A DNA stretch of 12,659 bases, from NCBI GenBank assembly GCA_026692825.1, contig JAPLOC010000411.1, positions 1 through 12,659 on the forward strand, read 5' to 3'. The notes under the pieces are model-generated. The model ran no database searches, had not been told where the DNA came from, and saw only the letters and a program-made list of their open reading frames with translations. The stretch is from Planctomycetota bacterium. Its GTDB lineage: Bacteria; Planctomycetota; Planctomycetia; Planctomycetales; Planctomycetaceae. A program made the position numbers and the translations under genes. Shown in pieces: positions 1 to 8,781 of the stretch (the stretch's first letter is position 1; every line of letters begins with the position of its first letter).

Positions 1-1
1 C

Positions 2-3000
2 GATTACGCCGACGGCTTGGTTCGTCCCGACGCGATCATCTCGGTCTTCGATTCGACGGGCCGGCTGATTCTCGTCAGTCGCGATTCGAACATCACCGAC
101 GATCAGCCCGGTCCGCAGCAGAACAACGGTCTGATCGATATGTCGCGCGGCAGCGTGGGCAAACTCGATCCGTACATTGGGTCCGTGCAGTTGCCAACCG
201 GCAATCCGGGTGCGACCAACACCGACGGCTTTACCTATTTTATCGCGATCTCGTCGAACGCCCAGCTTCCGCAGGCGATGAACGGAACGTTCCAGAGTGG
301 TGCGACCAACGGGTTGTTGCGGCTTGAGCCGGTCAACTCGGTGAAGCGGATCGTGGAAGACCACATTGGATTCACCGGCCATACGACGGGCGATCCCACC
401 TCGGGTGTGACAGCCACGGTCAATCCAGTGAACACCACCGGACTGTTCCCGATCAACACGATCGCCCAGCTCCAGACCGAAGTCACCCCCTGGACACTGC
501 GCGACGTCACACTTTATGGCCTCGCGGGTGATCAGCTTGTGGGGATCAATCCCTCGACGGGTGCCTCGCTTTACACGGCGGGGACAACGGTCGGCGGATT
601 CCAGGGGAGCATCAAGATGCGCTCCGACGGTGTGCTGTTCGGCTTCCGCGGGCTTCCGGGAACACCGAATACGGTCGGTGCCCTGGTACGAATCGATCCT
701 GCGACCGGGGCGACCACCCAGATTGGCGTCGACAACATCCCCGATTTCAACGCGGGCACCAACCCGGCAGACCCCAACCAGCTCACCTCAGACACGGTCA
801 ATTCGTTCGCGTTTGTGCGAATCGGAACCGGCAACTACAACCTGTTCTACGCGGTCGACGACACGACCGGCCTGTATAACGCTGGAGTACGCGCTTCGCG
901 TCTGTATCAGGCTGATCCAGCGAGTGGAAACGCGAATGGCAATGTCCGTGGCGAAATCACGGCTGCAGGTTCGAACATCGGCACGACCACGGGGATGGCC
1001 GAGATCAATGGAACGTTGTATGGAGTCAGCTCGAACGGCTTCTTCTACAGCATTAGCCAGGGTTCTGGCACGGCCTCGATCATCAAGAATTTTGGCACCC
1101 CGTTCCGCAGCTTGACGGAGGGGCCCAAGAACCTCAACAACGGAGCGATGGCGGGACTGTTGTTCGCGACAACGTCCGCCGGCAATCTGATCTGCTTCAA
1201 CACCTCGGGTGTGCTACAGCCCGTGTTCGCCGGGAATGCCTCACAGGTTCCCGTCGCCGCTGGCGGGATCCAGGGGATCTCGTTCTCCCCACTCGACTGG
1301 AACCTCTGGCATCCGACGATGTCGCGAGGAGCCGACGCAGGTCACGGCATCAATGCGACGTTCGATCAGTCCCGGAACTTCTCGAACGCTTCGATTCAAC
1401 CACCGTTGCCGATTCCTCCCAATCCTCCCACACCCACGCTCCTTCCGACGACCAACGAGCGCGTGGGCGGTGCCAGCTTCTACTTCGGCCTGGATGGTGG
1501 TTCACCGATCGCGACCACAACCGCCCAGTACGGCGTGTCGAATGACTCCCGGAACGACCTGCTGTCGAACCCCGCGCTCCCGAATTCCTACAACCTGCCT
1601 GGAGGTGCGTTTGGCAGCCTGGTGTCAAATACCAGTTTCAGCCTCGCGACGTACCAGTCGATCGACAAGCCCACGCTGTACTTTAACTACTTCCTGGCGA
1701 CTGACGGCACCAACAGCGCCACCGGGATGCGTGACAGCGCCCGGGTCTTCGCCTCGACCGACGGCGGAACCACCTGGACGCTGCTGGCGACGAACAACAG
1801 CGTGAAGTCTCCCGCCGGGACCGCCCTCCGGGAATTGCCCGCGTTCGCGTCCGCGTCCAAGGCGATTTCGGCGCAGTCCAACCAGGCGGTCCAGGAACTG
1901 TTCGACAACACCGGGGGATGGCGGCAGGCCCGCGTCGACCTGGCCGAGTATGCCGGCCAGGCGAATATCAAATTGCGGTTTGACTTCAGCACCGCCGGTG
2001 CCGCTCTTGCTGGCAGCCAGACCCAGGGTCTGCCCGGTGACACGTTTGGTGTTGGGCCGAACAGCTCCGGCCGCGCCGCGAACAACGCGTTTGAAGGGTT
2101 CTATATCGACGACATCATCGTCGGTCTGGCGGAACGGGGTGAAATGGTGACCGGCGCGGTTGCTGACACCAACTTCTTCGCCGTCCCCACCAACCCCGAT
2201 CCCCAAGCCCCCACGCAGTCCCTCGTCGGTCCCTACCAGTTGGAGATCCGTCGCGGTGAGCAGTATGGATCTTTGGTCAGCAAGAAGAAGAGTGAAATCA
2301 CCATTGATCAGCAGTTCAACTCGAACGATCGGCTGACGTCGGGATTCACGATCACGGCGGTCGCGGGGAACGCCCTTGTAGATCAGCAGGCGTTCACGAT
2401 CAGCGATGGCGTGAACACGCTGACCTTCGAATACGACAACAACAATTCGATTCTCCCGGGTCGTGAACGGCTGGCGTTCACCAACGTTTCCACCGCCGCC
2501 CAGGTGGCCCAGACGATTCGCGACACGATCAACGCCGCGGCCGCCGCCGGCAAGTTCGTCGTCACCGCCACGCTGACCGACGACAACATCACTGGTAACA
2601 ACAACAACGGCAACTTCAAGGTCGACCTCTTCAAGGCGACCTCGATTTCCGGCGCAATCGCTCCCGACGTGATCGCAACGGTCAACAAGACGACCATTTC
2701 CGAAGTGGGCTCGACGGCCGCCGGTCAGGCGACCGTCACGGTCCGCCGAACCGACTCAACGGCCGCCGCGTTGACCGTCAGCCTGCAGGCGATCGATCCG
2801 ACCACTGGAGCGGTCTCCAACGCGGTCTCCCTCCCTGGGAGTGTGACGATTCCAAGCGGTCAATCGTCGGTGACCTTCACTGTGTCCGGTCTCGACAACA
2901 CCCTGCTCGACTTCACCCGGTCTGTGCTGATTCGGCCGACCGTCGCCCGTTACAACTCGGTGTCGGCCCCGCTCGATGTCACCGATGACGAAACGGCGAC

Positions 3001-6000
3001 CCTGACTTTGGTTGCCGCCGGTGCGATCACTGAGGGCCAGTCGATCAACGGCACAGTCATCATCAGCAAAGCCCCCAGCGTCCCGCTGACGATCCGCCTC
3101 AATTCGCTCGACACGTCGGAATTGGCCGTCCCAGCGACTGTCACGATTCCCGCGAACCAGACGTCGGCGACCTTCACGATCAACGCCCTCCAGGACAACC
3201 TGAAGGATGGAAACATCGCGACGGGCATCGTGGCGTCCGCGACCGGAGTGGCGTCGGCGATCGCTCCGATCACGGTGGTGGATACCTTTACCGGATCGTC
3301 GACGATCCGTCAGACACTCACAGTCGCCATCACCCCGACCAGCCTCGCCGAGGGGGGAGCCGTCGGTGCCGCCACGGTCACCCGCACCGGGCCACTCACT
3401 TCCCCCCTCACGGTCACGCTCACTTCCACCAACCCGCAATTGCTGTCGGTCCCGGCGAGCGTGGTGATCCCCGCGAATTCCGCCTCCGTGAGCTTCAGCG
3501 TCACACCGCTCAACAGCGGCTTGGCTCTGTCACGCGAAATGGTTCTGGTAGGTGCCACGAATGCCAACTTCGACACCGTCGCCGACTATGTCGACATCAC
3601 TGACACGGATGTTCGCGCCCTGCAAGTCACGCTCAACGCCCCGTCTGTGGCCGAGGGAGGCACCGTCACCGGAACTGTCACCCGCAACGGCCTCACTACC
3701 CAGGCGCTGGTGGTGACACTGTTCACGACCGATTCCTCGGAAGCGACGGTACCGACGACGGTCACGATCCCCGTGGGACAATCGTCCGCCACGTTCACCG
3801 TGGCGGGGACGGCTGACGGCGGAAGCGACGGCATTCAGTCGGTGCAGGTCGGAGCCGCGGCCCGCGGTTTCACCACCGGCCTCACCGCGCTCACGGTTCT
3901 GGATTCCCCTGTGGAAAACGGAATTCAATACAACCGGATGGGGGACACAAACACCGTTCGCGACCAGGGTCAGATTCAGATCTACGGCAACGCAATCTCC
4001 CATGTCTCTGGGTTCGGGATCGTCTCGGACAACACGTTGCGTGACCCGGTGACCGGGCTCCCCCGTCCCGGTTCGGCGATCAACACCCCGACTCTCAACA
4101 GCCAGCGGCTGGTTCCCGGGATCAATATCTCGAACAACCTGGTCACCAACTTCGGTCAGGGGGGGATCAACTTCGTGGGAACGGGCGCTGCCAACCCCAC
4201 GGGAGTTGTCTCTTTCGGCCGCATCGTCAACAACACGATCTATGGTGATGTCGTTCCGACGGGTGTCGGAGTCTCCGTCTCGAACGGTGCCGGCCCGACG
4301 ATCATGAACAACATCATCGCCAACACCCGCACCGGCGTGTCGGTGGACTTCAGCTCGACCGGCACCACAGTGGTCGACGCCTCGGTGTTCAAACAGAACA
4401 CCGCCAACCTCTCCGCAGGCGTCAGTGCGACCAATTCGATCAGTCTCCAGTTGATCGACCCACTGTTCGTCAATCCGCTCACCAACAACTTTTATCTGGC
4501 ATCCGGGAGCCAGGCGATCGACAGCTCCCGCAACTCGTTGTCGGAACGGGCGGGAATAAGCTCGGTCAAGTCGCCGCTCGACATTCCGGTGTCGCCGATC
4601 ATCGCGCCCGCCAACGACCGCTTCGGCCAGTTGCGGCTCGACGATCCCGCCGTCCCGAATGCGATCGGTCTCGGTGCCAACATCTTCATCGATCGCGGCG
4701 CGATTGAACGGGCCGACTTTTCGAAGCCGAAAGCCCGGCTCACCACGCCACTCGACAACGGCGTCGGTGTGGATGGCGACCCGACGCTCGACACCGTGTT
4801 CATCACCTCCCCGACCGATCTTACGCAGTTTGTGCTGCAATTGACCGATCTGGGGGTTGGAATCGACAACGCCACGGTGATTTCGTCCAACTTCATCTTC
4901 GCGCAAGACGGGAACGTGCTGGTCGACGGTGTCGACTACCAGTTCGTCTACAACCAGAATACCCGGCAGGTCTTCTTCCAGTCGATCTCGGTCTTCCCGC
5001 CCCAGAGCAGTTACACCATCACGATCCCGGCCAATGCCGTAGCGGATCTGGCGGGGAACACGCTGCAAGCCAATCGATCGAACGGCACCACGGTCTTCAC
5101 GATCATCGGGAACGCGGCTCCCGTGCTGACGCAGATCACACCGTTGGCGGGCCTGAAGAACATCAACCAGGTCATCACCTTCGCCCAACTGGTCGCGGCC
5201 TCGGACCTGAAAGTGGTCACCGCGCACGATCTGACGAAGGCGTTCCGAATTGAAACGATCTCGGCGGGAACGCTGGTGATTCGCAAGTCGGGTCAGGTCA
5301 ACGCGATTCCGGTGGTCCCCGGCGTGACGTTGTTCGAAGCGGGGGACACGGTCACCTGGACTCCTCCCGCCAACCAGACCGGAATCACTTCGGCGTTCAC
5401 CGTGGTCGGTTACGACCCGCAGAACGCGGTGATCGCCCCGGCCCTGTCGCTGTCGTCTCCGCCCGTCGCGGTGAACGTCAATCTGGTCGACGTCCCGCCC
5501 ACCATGACAGCGGTCGACACCAACAAGCTGGGGAACGCGACCGAGGATCTGCCGTTCACGATCACCTACGCGACGCTGTTCGGCGCGTCGAACGCGACTG
5601 ACGCGAACAACGACCAGATCAGGTTCCACGTCACGTCAATTCAGGGGGGGACACTTAGAATCTCGTTCAACGGGGCCTCCCCGGTCGCGGTCGCCCTGGG
5701 AACGAGCGTGCTGGGACCCAACGACCGCCTGATCTGGACTCCGCCCCTCAACCAGAACAATCAGCTCAACGGCAACAACCCGCTGGCGGCGTTCTCGGTC
5801 GTCGCCTTCGACGGAACCAACGATTCGTCGCCGGAAATTCCGGTGTTGATCAATGTCAATCCGGCCCAGGACGCACCGATTCTGACCAAGGTCGACACGT
5901 TGACCTTGGGAGGCAAAAACTCGCGGTTCAAGATCACCTACGCCTCCCTCCTGGCCGCGTCGGATCTGCAAAACGTCGACGGTTACAACTCGGCGGGAGT

Positions 6001-7903
6001 GCAGGTTGTTCCGGGTCACACCAAGGAATTCCGCGTGACGGCGATTCCCACGGGTGCCAAGTTGGAAATCCGCAAAGCTGCCACGCCGACCGTCACCACC
6101 CCGGTGGTGATTGGCACGGGAGTGGGCTCGACAATCGTGAGTGTCGGTGACGTGTTGATCTGGACTCCCCCGAAAGACGTCTCGGGAGCTGCCGTCCCGG
6201 CCTTCAGCGTCCTGGGATACGATGGTGCGAACACCGCCCCGAACAACCTCTCGGCGTTGCCCGCCGTTCAGGTGACGGTGAAGGTGTTGAACGAAGTCGC
6301 TCCGAACCTGACGACGATCACCACGTTCGTCCGACCGCGGTTTATCGCCAGCACGATCACCTACCAGAATCTGGTCGCCAATTCGGATCTGACCTTCCAA
6401 CCCGGCAACACCGTCGCCTTCCGGATCACCAACATCGATCAGGGAACGCTGCTGATCAATGGTGCCGCCGCCTCGGTGGGAACTCTGGTTCAGCCGGGTG
6501 ACGTGCTGACTTGGTCGCTCCTCACCGCGACGGGGACACAGGACGCGTTTGATGTCGAAGCGGTGGATCTCAACAACACGCTGGTCTCGCTCGATCCGGT
6601 GCAGGTGAAGGTCGACCTGGTGAACGTCGCCCCGACGCTCACCACGCTGAACACCCTTTCAACCGCCGACGAACAGACCCCGTTCGACATCACGTACGCG
6701 ACACTTCTGGCGAATTCGAACGCCGCCGACATCAACAACGACGCGCTGTCGTTCCGGATCGAAACGATCCAGTCGACCGGAACGCTGAAGATCACGAAGA
6801 ACGGTGTCACCTCGGTTGCGGTCGCAGGTACGCTGGTCTCGGCAGGTGACACTCTCACCTGGACCCCGGCCGCTGGCGTCACCGGCAGTGCGATCAACGC
6901 CTTCACCGTGAAGGCCTTTGACGGTCTGCTTCCGTCGGCTGACCCCGCCGTCCAGGTCAAGATCAACGTTCGGCCGTGGGGTTCGGAATTCAGCCTGTCG
7001 GGGATCTGGACGATCAACGGCAAGCTGGCCCGAATCCAGCAGAATGGCGCGAACCTGACGTTCGTGAACGAAAACGGTGTCGGTTCGACCGGCAAGTACT
7101 TCGCCCGCGACAAGGTGACCGCAGTCGCCTACGGCCTGACCGCGACGGTCGACATCACCACCGCCGACCAGGGTCGGCTGGTCTTCTCAAACGGAGTGAT
7201 CTGGCTGCGGATTTCGCTTGGTGGATCGTGGGCGGTCAACGGCAAGCTCGCGTCGATCGTTCAAAGCAACGACGTGCAGCTCACGTTCCTCAACGATCGC
7301 AACCAGTCTTCGACCGGTGCGATTCTGACCGCGACGTCGCTGATCGCGTCGAACTACCCGGCTGGCCAGGCGACGTTTGGCGACGGCAAGATCAACTTCA
7401 ACAATGGAGAAGTCTGGTCGAAGCTCGACCTGTCGCCGATCTACACGAGTTCGATCGATGGGAAGACGGTCAGTGTGGTTCAGAACGGGACGACGACCCT
7501 CGGGTTCGTCGACCAGTTGGGGAACACCACCAGCGGTCGCTGGACAACCCCCACGACGGTGCTGGATGTCGGTCGGAACCGGACGGGAACGGTCAGTTCC
7601 GGCAAGATCACCTGGTCGGGTGGCGAAGTCTGGAACACCGCGTTGTCGATCAAGGGAACCCAAACCGGTCAGCCCACCTCGAAGGCCGTGACGATCACCG
7701 CCTCCGCGACGACCATCACGCTGACCGACGTGAACGGCACCGCGTCGACAGTGCGTTTCAACGGGCCGAACACGCTGTTCGGAACGTCCGGTGTGTTCAG
7801 GAACATCATCGGTCAGCGACGCAGCAACAAGATCTACTGGTCGAACGGCCTCGTCTGGGAGAACTTTGACTTCAACGCTCTGAACGCCCTGTTCACCGCG
7901 TAA
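2..7903 (+). CDS. Giant multidomain surface/secreted protein (adhesin-like), 5'-partial
   Basis: The frame is open from base 2 with no stop, and the residues before the first possible start (TTG at 17) already fit a folded domain, so the true start and any signal peptide lie upstream. 2633 codons are visible, ending in TAA. I see only one Cys, which fits an exported protein. Approximate residue order: 1-90 PPC-like beta segment; 165-435 propeller-like repeats (LYG, VRIDPATG); 485-715 jelly-roll/MAM-like domain (FASTDGGTTWTLL, FYIDDIIVG); 780-880 a domain with the QAFTISDGVNTLTFEYD motif; 890-1302 four Calx-beta-like repeats; 1304-1500 parallel beta-helix; 1575-1705 Big_5-like Ig domain; 1707-2325 five cadherin-like repeats; 2331-2625 four C-terminal NGxxW repeats. 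No enzyme motif or LPXTG-type anchor is visible. Domain names are inferred by eye; adhesion or matrix function is inferred from architecture only. Confidence 0.9.
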   Translation, partial: DYADGLVRPDAIISVFDSTGRLILVSRDSNITDDQPGPQQNNGLIDMSRGSVGKLDPYIGSVQLPTGNPGATNTDGFTYFIAISSNAQLPQAMNGTFQSGATNGLLRLEPVNSVKRIVEDHIGFTGHTTGDPTSGVTATVNPVNTTGLFPINTIAQLQTEVTPWTLRDVTLYGLAGDQLVGINPSTGASLYTAGTTVGGFQGSIKMRSDGVLFGFRGLPGTPNTVGALVRIDPATGATTQIGVDNIPDFNAGTNPADPNQLTSDTVNSFAFVRIGTGNYNLFYAVDDTTGLYNAGVRASRLYQADPASGNANGNVRGEITAAGSNIGTTTGMAEINGTLYGVSSNGFFYSISQGSGTASIIKNFGTPFRSLTEGPKNLNNGAMAGLLFATTSAGNLICFNTSGVLQPVFAGNASQVPVAAGGIQGISFSPLDWNLWHPTMSRGADAGHGINATFDQSRNFSNASIQPPLPIPPNPPTPTLLPTTNERVGGASFYFGLDGGSPIATTTAQYGVSNDSRNDLLSNPALPNSYNLPGGAFGSLVSNTSFSLATYQSIDKPTLYFNYFLATDGTNSATGMRDSARVFASTDGGTTWTLLATNNSVKSPAGTALRELPAFASASKAISAQSNQAVQELFDNTGGWRQARVDLAEYAGQANIKLRFDFSTAGAALAGSQTQGLPGDTFGVGPNSSGRAANNAFEGFYIDDIIVGLAERGEMVTGAVADTNFFAVPTNPDPQAPTQSLVGPYQLEIRRGEQYGSLVSKKKSEITIDQQFNSNDRLTSGFTITAVAGNALVDQQAFTISDGVNTLTFEYDNNNSILPGRERLAFTNVSTAAQVAQTIRDTINAAAAAGKFVVTATLTDDNITGNNNNGNFKVDLFKATSISGAIAPDVIATVNKTTISEVGSTAAGQATVTVRRTDSTAAALTVSLQAIDPTTGAVSNAVSLPGSVTIPSGQSSVTFTVSGLDNTLLDFTRSVLIRPTVARYNSVSAPLDVTDDETATLTLVAAGAITEGQSINGTVIISKAPSVPLTIRLNSLDTSELAVPATVTIPANQTSATFTINALQDNLKDGNIATGIVASATGVASAIAPITVVDTFTGSSTIRQTLTVAITPTSLAEGGAVGAATVTRTGPLTSPLTVTLTSTNPQLLSVPASVVIPANSASVSFSVTPLNSGLALSREMVLVGATNANFDTVADYVDITDTDVRALQVTLNAPSVAEGGTVTGTVTRNGLTTQALVVTLFTTDSSEATVPTTVTIPVGQSSATFTVAGTADGGSDGIQSVQVGAAARGFTTGLTALTVLDSPVENGIQYNRMGDTNTVRDQGQIQIYGNAISHVSGFGIVSDNTLRDPVTGLPRPGSAINTPTLNSQRLVPGINISNNLVTNFGQGGINFVGTGAANPTGVVSFGRIVNNTIYGDVVPTGVGVSVSNGAGPTIMNNIIANTRTGVSVDFSSTGTTVVDASVFKQNTANLSAGVSATNSISLQLIDPLFVNPLTNNFYLASGSQAIDSSRNSLSERAGISSVKSPLDIPVSPIIAPANDRFGQLRLDDPAVPNAIGLGANIFIDRGAIERADFSKPKARLTTPLDNGVGVDGDPTLDTVFITSPTDLTQFVLQLTDLGVGIDNATVISSNFIFAQDGNVLVDGVDYQFVYNQNTRQVFFQSISVFPPQSSYTITIPANAVADLAGNTLQANRSNGTTVFTIIGNAAPVLTQITPLAGLKNINQVITFAQLVAASDLKVVTAHDLTKAFRIETISAGTLVIRKSGQVNAIPVVPGVTLFEAGDTVTWTPPANQTGITSAFTVVGYDPQNAVIAPALSLSSPPVAVNVNLVDVPPTMTAVDTNKLGNATEDLPFTITYATLFGASNATDANNDQIRFHVTSIQGGTLRISFNGASPVAVALGTSVLGPNDRLIWTPPLNQNNQLNGNNPLAAFSVVAFDGTNDSSPEIPVLINVNPAQDAPILTKVDTLTLGGKNSRFKITYASLLAASDLQNVDGYNSAGVQVVPGHTKEFRVTAIPTGAKLEIRKAATPTVTTPVVIGTGVGSTIVSVGDVLIWTPPKDVSGAAVPAFSVLGYDGANTAPNNLSALPAVQVTVKVLNEVAPNLTTITTFVRPRFIASTITYQNLVANSDLTFQPGNTVAFRITNIDQGTLLINGAAASVGTLVQPGDVLTWSLLTATGTQDAFDVEAVDLNNTLVSLDPVQVKVDLVNVAPTLTTLNTLSTADEQTPFDITYATLLANSNAADINNDALSFRIETIQSTGTLKITKNGVTSVAVAGTLVSAGDTLTWTPAAGVTGSAINAFTVKAFDGLLPSADPAVQVKINVRPWGSEFSLSGIWTINGKLARIQQNGANLTFVNENGVGSTGKYFARDKVTAVAYGLTATVDITTADQGRLVFSNGVIWLRISLGGSWAVNGKLASIVQSNDVQLTFLNDRNQSSTGAILTATSLIASNYPAGQATFGDGKINFNNGEVWSKLDLSPIYTSSIDGKTVSVVQNGTTTLGFVDQLGNTTSGRWTTPTTVLDVGRNRTGTVSSGKITWSGGEVWNTALSIKGTQTGQPTSKAVTITASATTITLTDVNGTASTVRFNGPNTLFGTSGVFRNIIGQRRSNKIYWSNGLVWENFDFNALNALFTA
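2669..3906 (+). repeat. Array of four Calx-beta-like protein repeats
   Basis: Four consecutive units of about 95-105 residues, starting near 2669, 2996, 3316 and 3617. Each has the pattern (S)(V/I/L)xEGG at the start of the unit, then T-V-T-R, then L-x-V-x-L-x-(S/T)-x-D-x-S, then VPxxVTIPxxQxSATFTV, and ends in VxDxD or a close variant. The second and fourth units show the VP-T-TIP-QSSATFTV motif most clearly. Calx-beta domains are known Ca2+-binding or structural modules of large bacterial surface proteins. Here the acidic ligand residues are only partly kept, so calcium binding is uncertain. Confidence 0.75.
3910..4520 (+). other. Parallel beta-helix (PbH1/NosD-like) segment of the giant protein
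   Basis: This part encodes spaced motifs of the type (I)xxNxIxxxxGxGI: IYGNAISHVSGFGIVSDN, ISNNLVTNFGQGGINFVG, IVNNTIYGDV and IMNNIIANTRTGVSVDF. It then ends with a region containing DPLFVNP and YLASGSQAIDS. That ladder, and the 'DPLFVNP...YLASGSQAIDSS' tail, are typical of right-handed beta-helix domains in secreted bacterial proteins. No polysaccharide-lyase or pectinase catalytic residues can be identified, so a structural role is more likely than an enzymatic one. Confidence 0.75.
5120..6975 (+). repeat. Array of five cadherin-like (tandem-95-like) protein repeats
   Basis: Five units begin with P-x-(L/M)-T at 5120, 5498, 5876, 6302 and 6632 and run 108-142 residues. The shared pattern is FxITYATLLAxSDL near residue 20, then (F)RIxxIxxGTLxI, then a GTxVxxGDxLTWTPP core, then AFxVxAxDG, and a closing VxVxVxLV strand before the next unit. 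The fourth unit has TWSLLTATG in place of TWTPP. The repeats are diverged, not recent copies, since the DNA is not near-identical. They look like extended Ig/cadherin-like stalk domains. Confidence 0.75.
6992..7870 (+). repeat. Four C-terminal tandem repeats with W/NGK start and SNGxxW end
   Basis: Four units of about 71-76 residues start near 6992, 7214, 7427 and 7643. Units one and two show SLxGxWxxNGKLAxIxQ, then LTFxNxxxxxSTG, then a variable stretch, then (F)xNGxxW. Unit three keeps IDGKxxxVxQNG, a TSGRW and GGEVW. Unit four is the most diverged but ends in YWSNGLVW. The pattern suggests a short all-beta barrel or lipocalin-like unit with each copy closed by a conserved Asn-Gly and Trp. 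I cannot name the family. The array forms the extreme C-terminus, where cell-surface anchoring or ligand-binding modules often sit. Confidence 0.75.
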
Positions 7904-7917
7904 GGTCACTGGATTGA

Positions 7918-7953
7918 ACTCTCCGCTCAGATCGCGGGATCTGAGCGGAGAGT
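7918..7953 (+). terminator. Perfect 16-bp inverted repeat downstream of the giant gene
   Basis: Left arm 7918-7933 and right arm 7938-7953 pair perfectly (16 bp) around a 4-base GCGG loop, beginning 15 bases after the TAA. The position just after a long gene suggests a transcription terminator or mRNA 3' end stabiliser. There is no U-tract after the stem (TCGCGTTC follows), so it is not a classical intrinsic terminator. Confidence 0.6.
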
Positions 7954-8053
7954 CGCGTTCAGCCAGGGGCAGGTCCGTCGCGTTCCAATTGACGGCGTGG
8001 GATCTATTTTGTGACAAGACGCTTATCCGAAGGGGAGTTACGACGAAAGCACT

Positions 8054-8076
8054 GATCGTCTCAAAATGAGACGATC
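8054..8076 (+). other. Perfect 10-bp inverted repeat (hairpin or operator)
   Basis: Arms 8054-8063 and 8067-8076 (GATCGTCTCA / TGAGACGATC) are exactly complementary around three A bases. It lies about 75 bases upstream of the candidate promoter at 8151-8178. No T-run follows. It could be a protein-binding palindrome, a second terminator-like structure, or the edge of an inserted segment. The sequence alone does not decide between these. Confidence 0.45.
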
Positions 8077-8150
8077 CCGGCATCGCTCGCACTTGATGAT
8101 CTATCTGCAAAAATTCAGCCGAATCCGATCGAGAACGGTTGAAAACGGGA

Positions 8151-8178
8151 TTGAGGTGGACGATGCTACTGATGTAAT
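8151..8178 (+). promoter_or_regulatory. Candidate sigma70-type promoter for the small-gene pair
   Basis: TTGAGG (8151-8156, 4 of 6 to TTGACA) and TGTAAT (8173-8178, 5 of 6 to TATAAT) are separated by 16 bases and sit about 100 bases before the ATG at 8281. This is consensus matching only. Planctomycete promoters are poorly characterised. The rest of the 377-base gap 7904-8280 holds two hairpins but no gene I can support. Confidence 0.3.
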
Positions 8179-8280
8179 CGGCCCCAAAGTCTGGCGATCG
8201 GCGTCTATGATCCCGGGCGGTGTTGGGCCACAAGGTCGAGCCGTCGTCGTCCTCCCTATTCATACAGCTTGGTTCGATTC

Positions 8281-8781
8281 ATGCTTTCTGCCAACCTTGA
8301 AGCAGACGTTGTCGAGTTTGACGCTCCGGACAACGTTGTCGAGCTTGATTGGTTCAGCGACACCGAAAGCGTTCGAGTGATTCAGCGAGACCAGACGCGA
8401 TTCGAAATCCAGAAGGATCGCGTCATCAAGATTCTTCAATTAGCAAACGATTCCGATAAGCAGCTTGAGTTACTGCTTTCAAAGTTGGGTGAATGGGTCC
8501 GACACTACCAGCGATCGATAAAAAATGCATACCTCACGCTGCGAGACGGCGGCTTTGCATTTGTTGTCATTTCGCGGTCAACAGCTTGCGATGATGACCT
8601 TGAAGACGCGGTCTCCGAACTGGATGTTCGGGTGGCAAACGACGCTGACCTCAAGAGTATGTCGGTCAATGCCCTGATACTGCCACCAACATCGAAAGAA
8701 TCCCTTTCGTCGTTTCTCGACAGCCGCTTTTTACTTCACTATCGTGACAATCGCATTCTACAAGGCGGTTCAGGTAGTTGA
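8281..8781 (+). CDS. Hypothetical protein, 166 aa, first of an overlapping pair
   Basis: ATG at 8281 is chosen over the TTG four codons upstream. No clear Shine-Dalgarno is visible for either. The product is soluble, with no signal peptide or membrane segment. Residues 40-85 look helical (repeated Leu and charged residues, EWVRHYQRSIKNAY). Residues 90-135 look like an alpha/beta core: GGFAFVVIS, then the acidic DDDLEDAVSELDVRVANDADL, then NALILPP. It ends SLSSFLDSRFLLHY plus a short tail. I do not recognise a named family. The last 38 bases overlap the next gene in the +1 frame. GC is about 50% in lines counted by hand, lower than the neighbouring genes. It may be a stand-alone partner of the HEPN-like protein, or the front half of one gene broken by a 1-base shift at the T5 run 8728-8732. 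Confidence 0.6.
   Translation: MLSANLEADVVEFDAPDNVVELDWFSDTESVRVIQRDQTRFEIQKDRVIKILQLANDSDKQLELLLSKLGEWVRHYQRSIKNAYLTLRDGGFAFVVISRSTACDDDLEDAVSELDVRVANDADLKSMSVNALILPPTSKESLSSFLDSRFLLHYRDNRILQGGSGS

Noticed and set aside
17..19. TTG at 17 as the start of the giant protein
   Set aside because: The frame is open to base 2 and the residues before it (DYADG) fit the same PPC-like segment, so the gene begins upstream of the window.
3530..5629. 699-codon open frame on the minus strand inside the giant gene
   Set aside because: The translation is Arg/Asp/Val-rich with no domain-like pattern (typical of the antisense of GC-rich codons), while the plus strand has clear repeated domains. Treated as a shadow.
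5120..7870. Possible DNA-level tandem repeats or CRISPR
   Set aside because: The repetition is at protein level with diverged units. No identical direct repeats with unique spacers are seen in the window.
7187..8263. 358-codon minus-strand open frame spanning the end of the giant gene and the gap
   Set aside because: It runs antisense through the C-terminal repeats, has Arg/Asp-rich composition and no recognisable motif. It also crosses both hairpins.
8066..8380. 104-codon plus-strand open frame beginning in the palindrome
   Set aside because: It overlaps the first 100 bases of the 8281 gene in another frame, has no ribosome binding site and no protein-like pattern.
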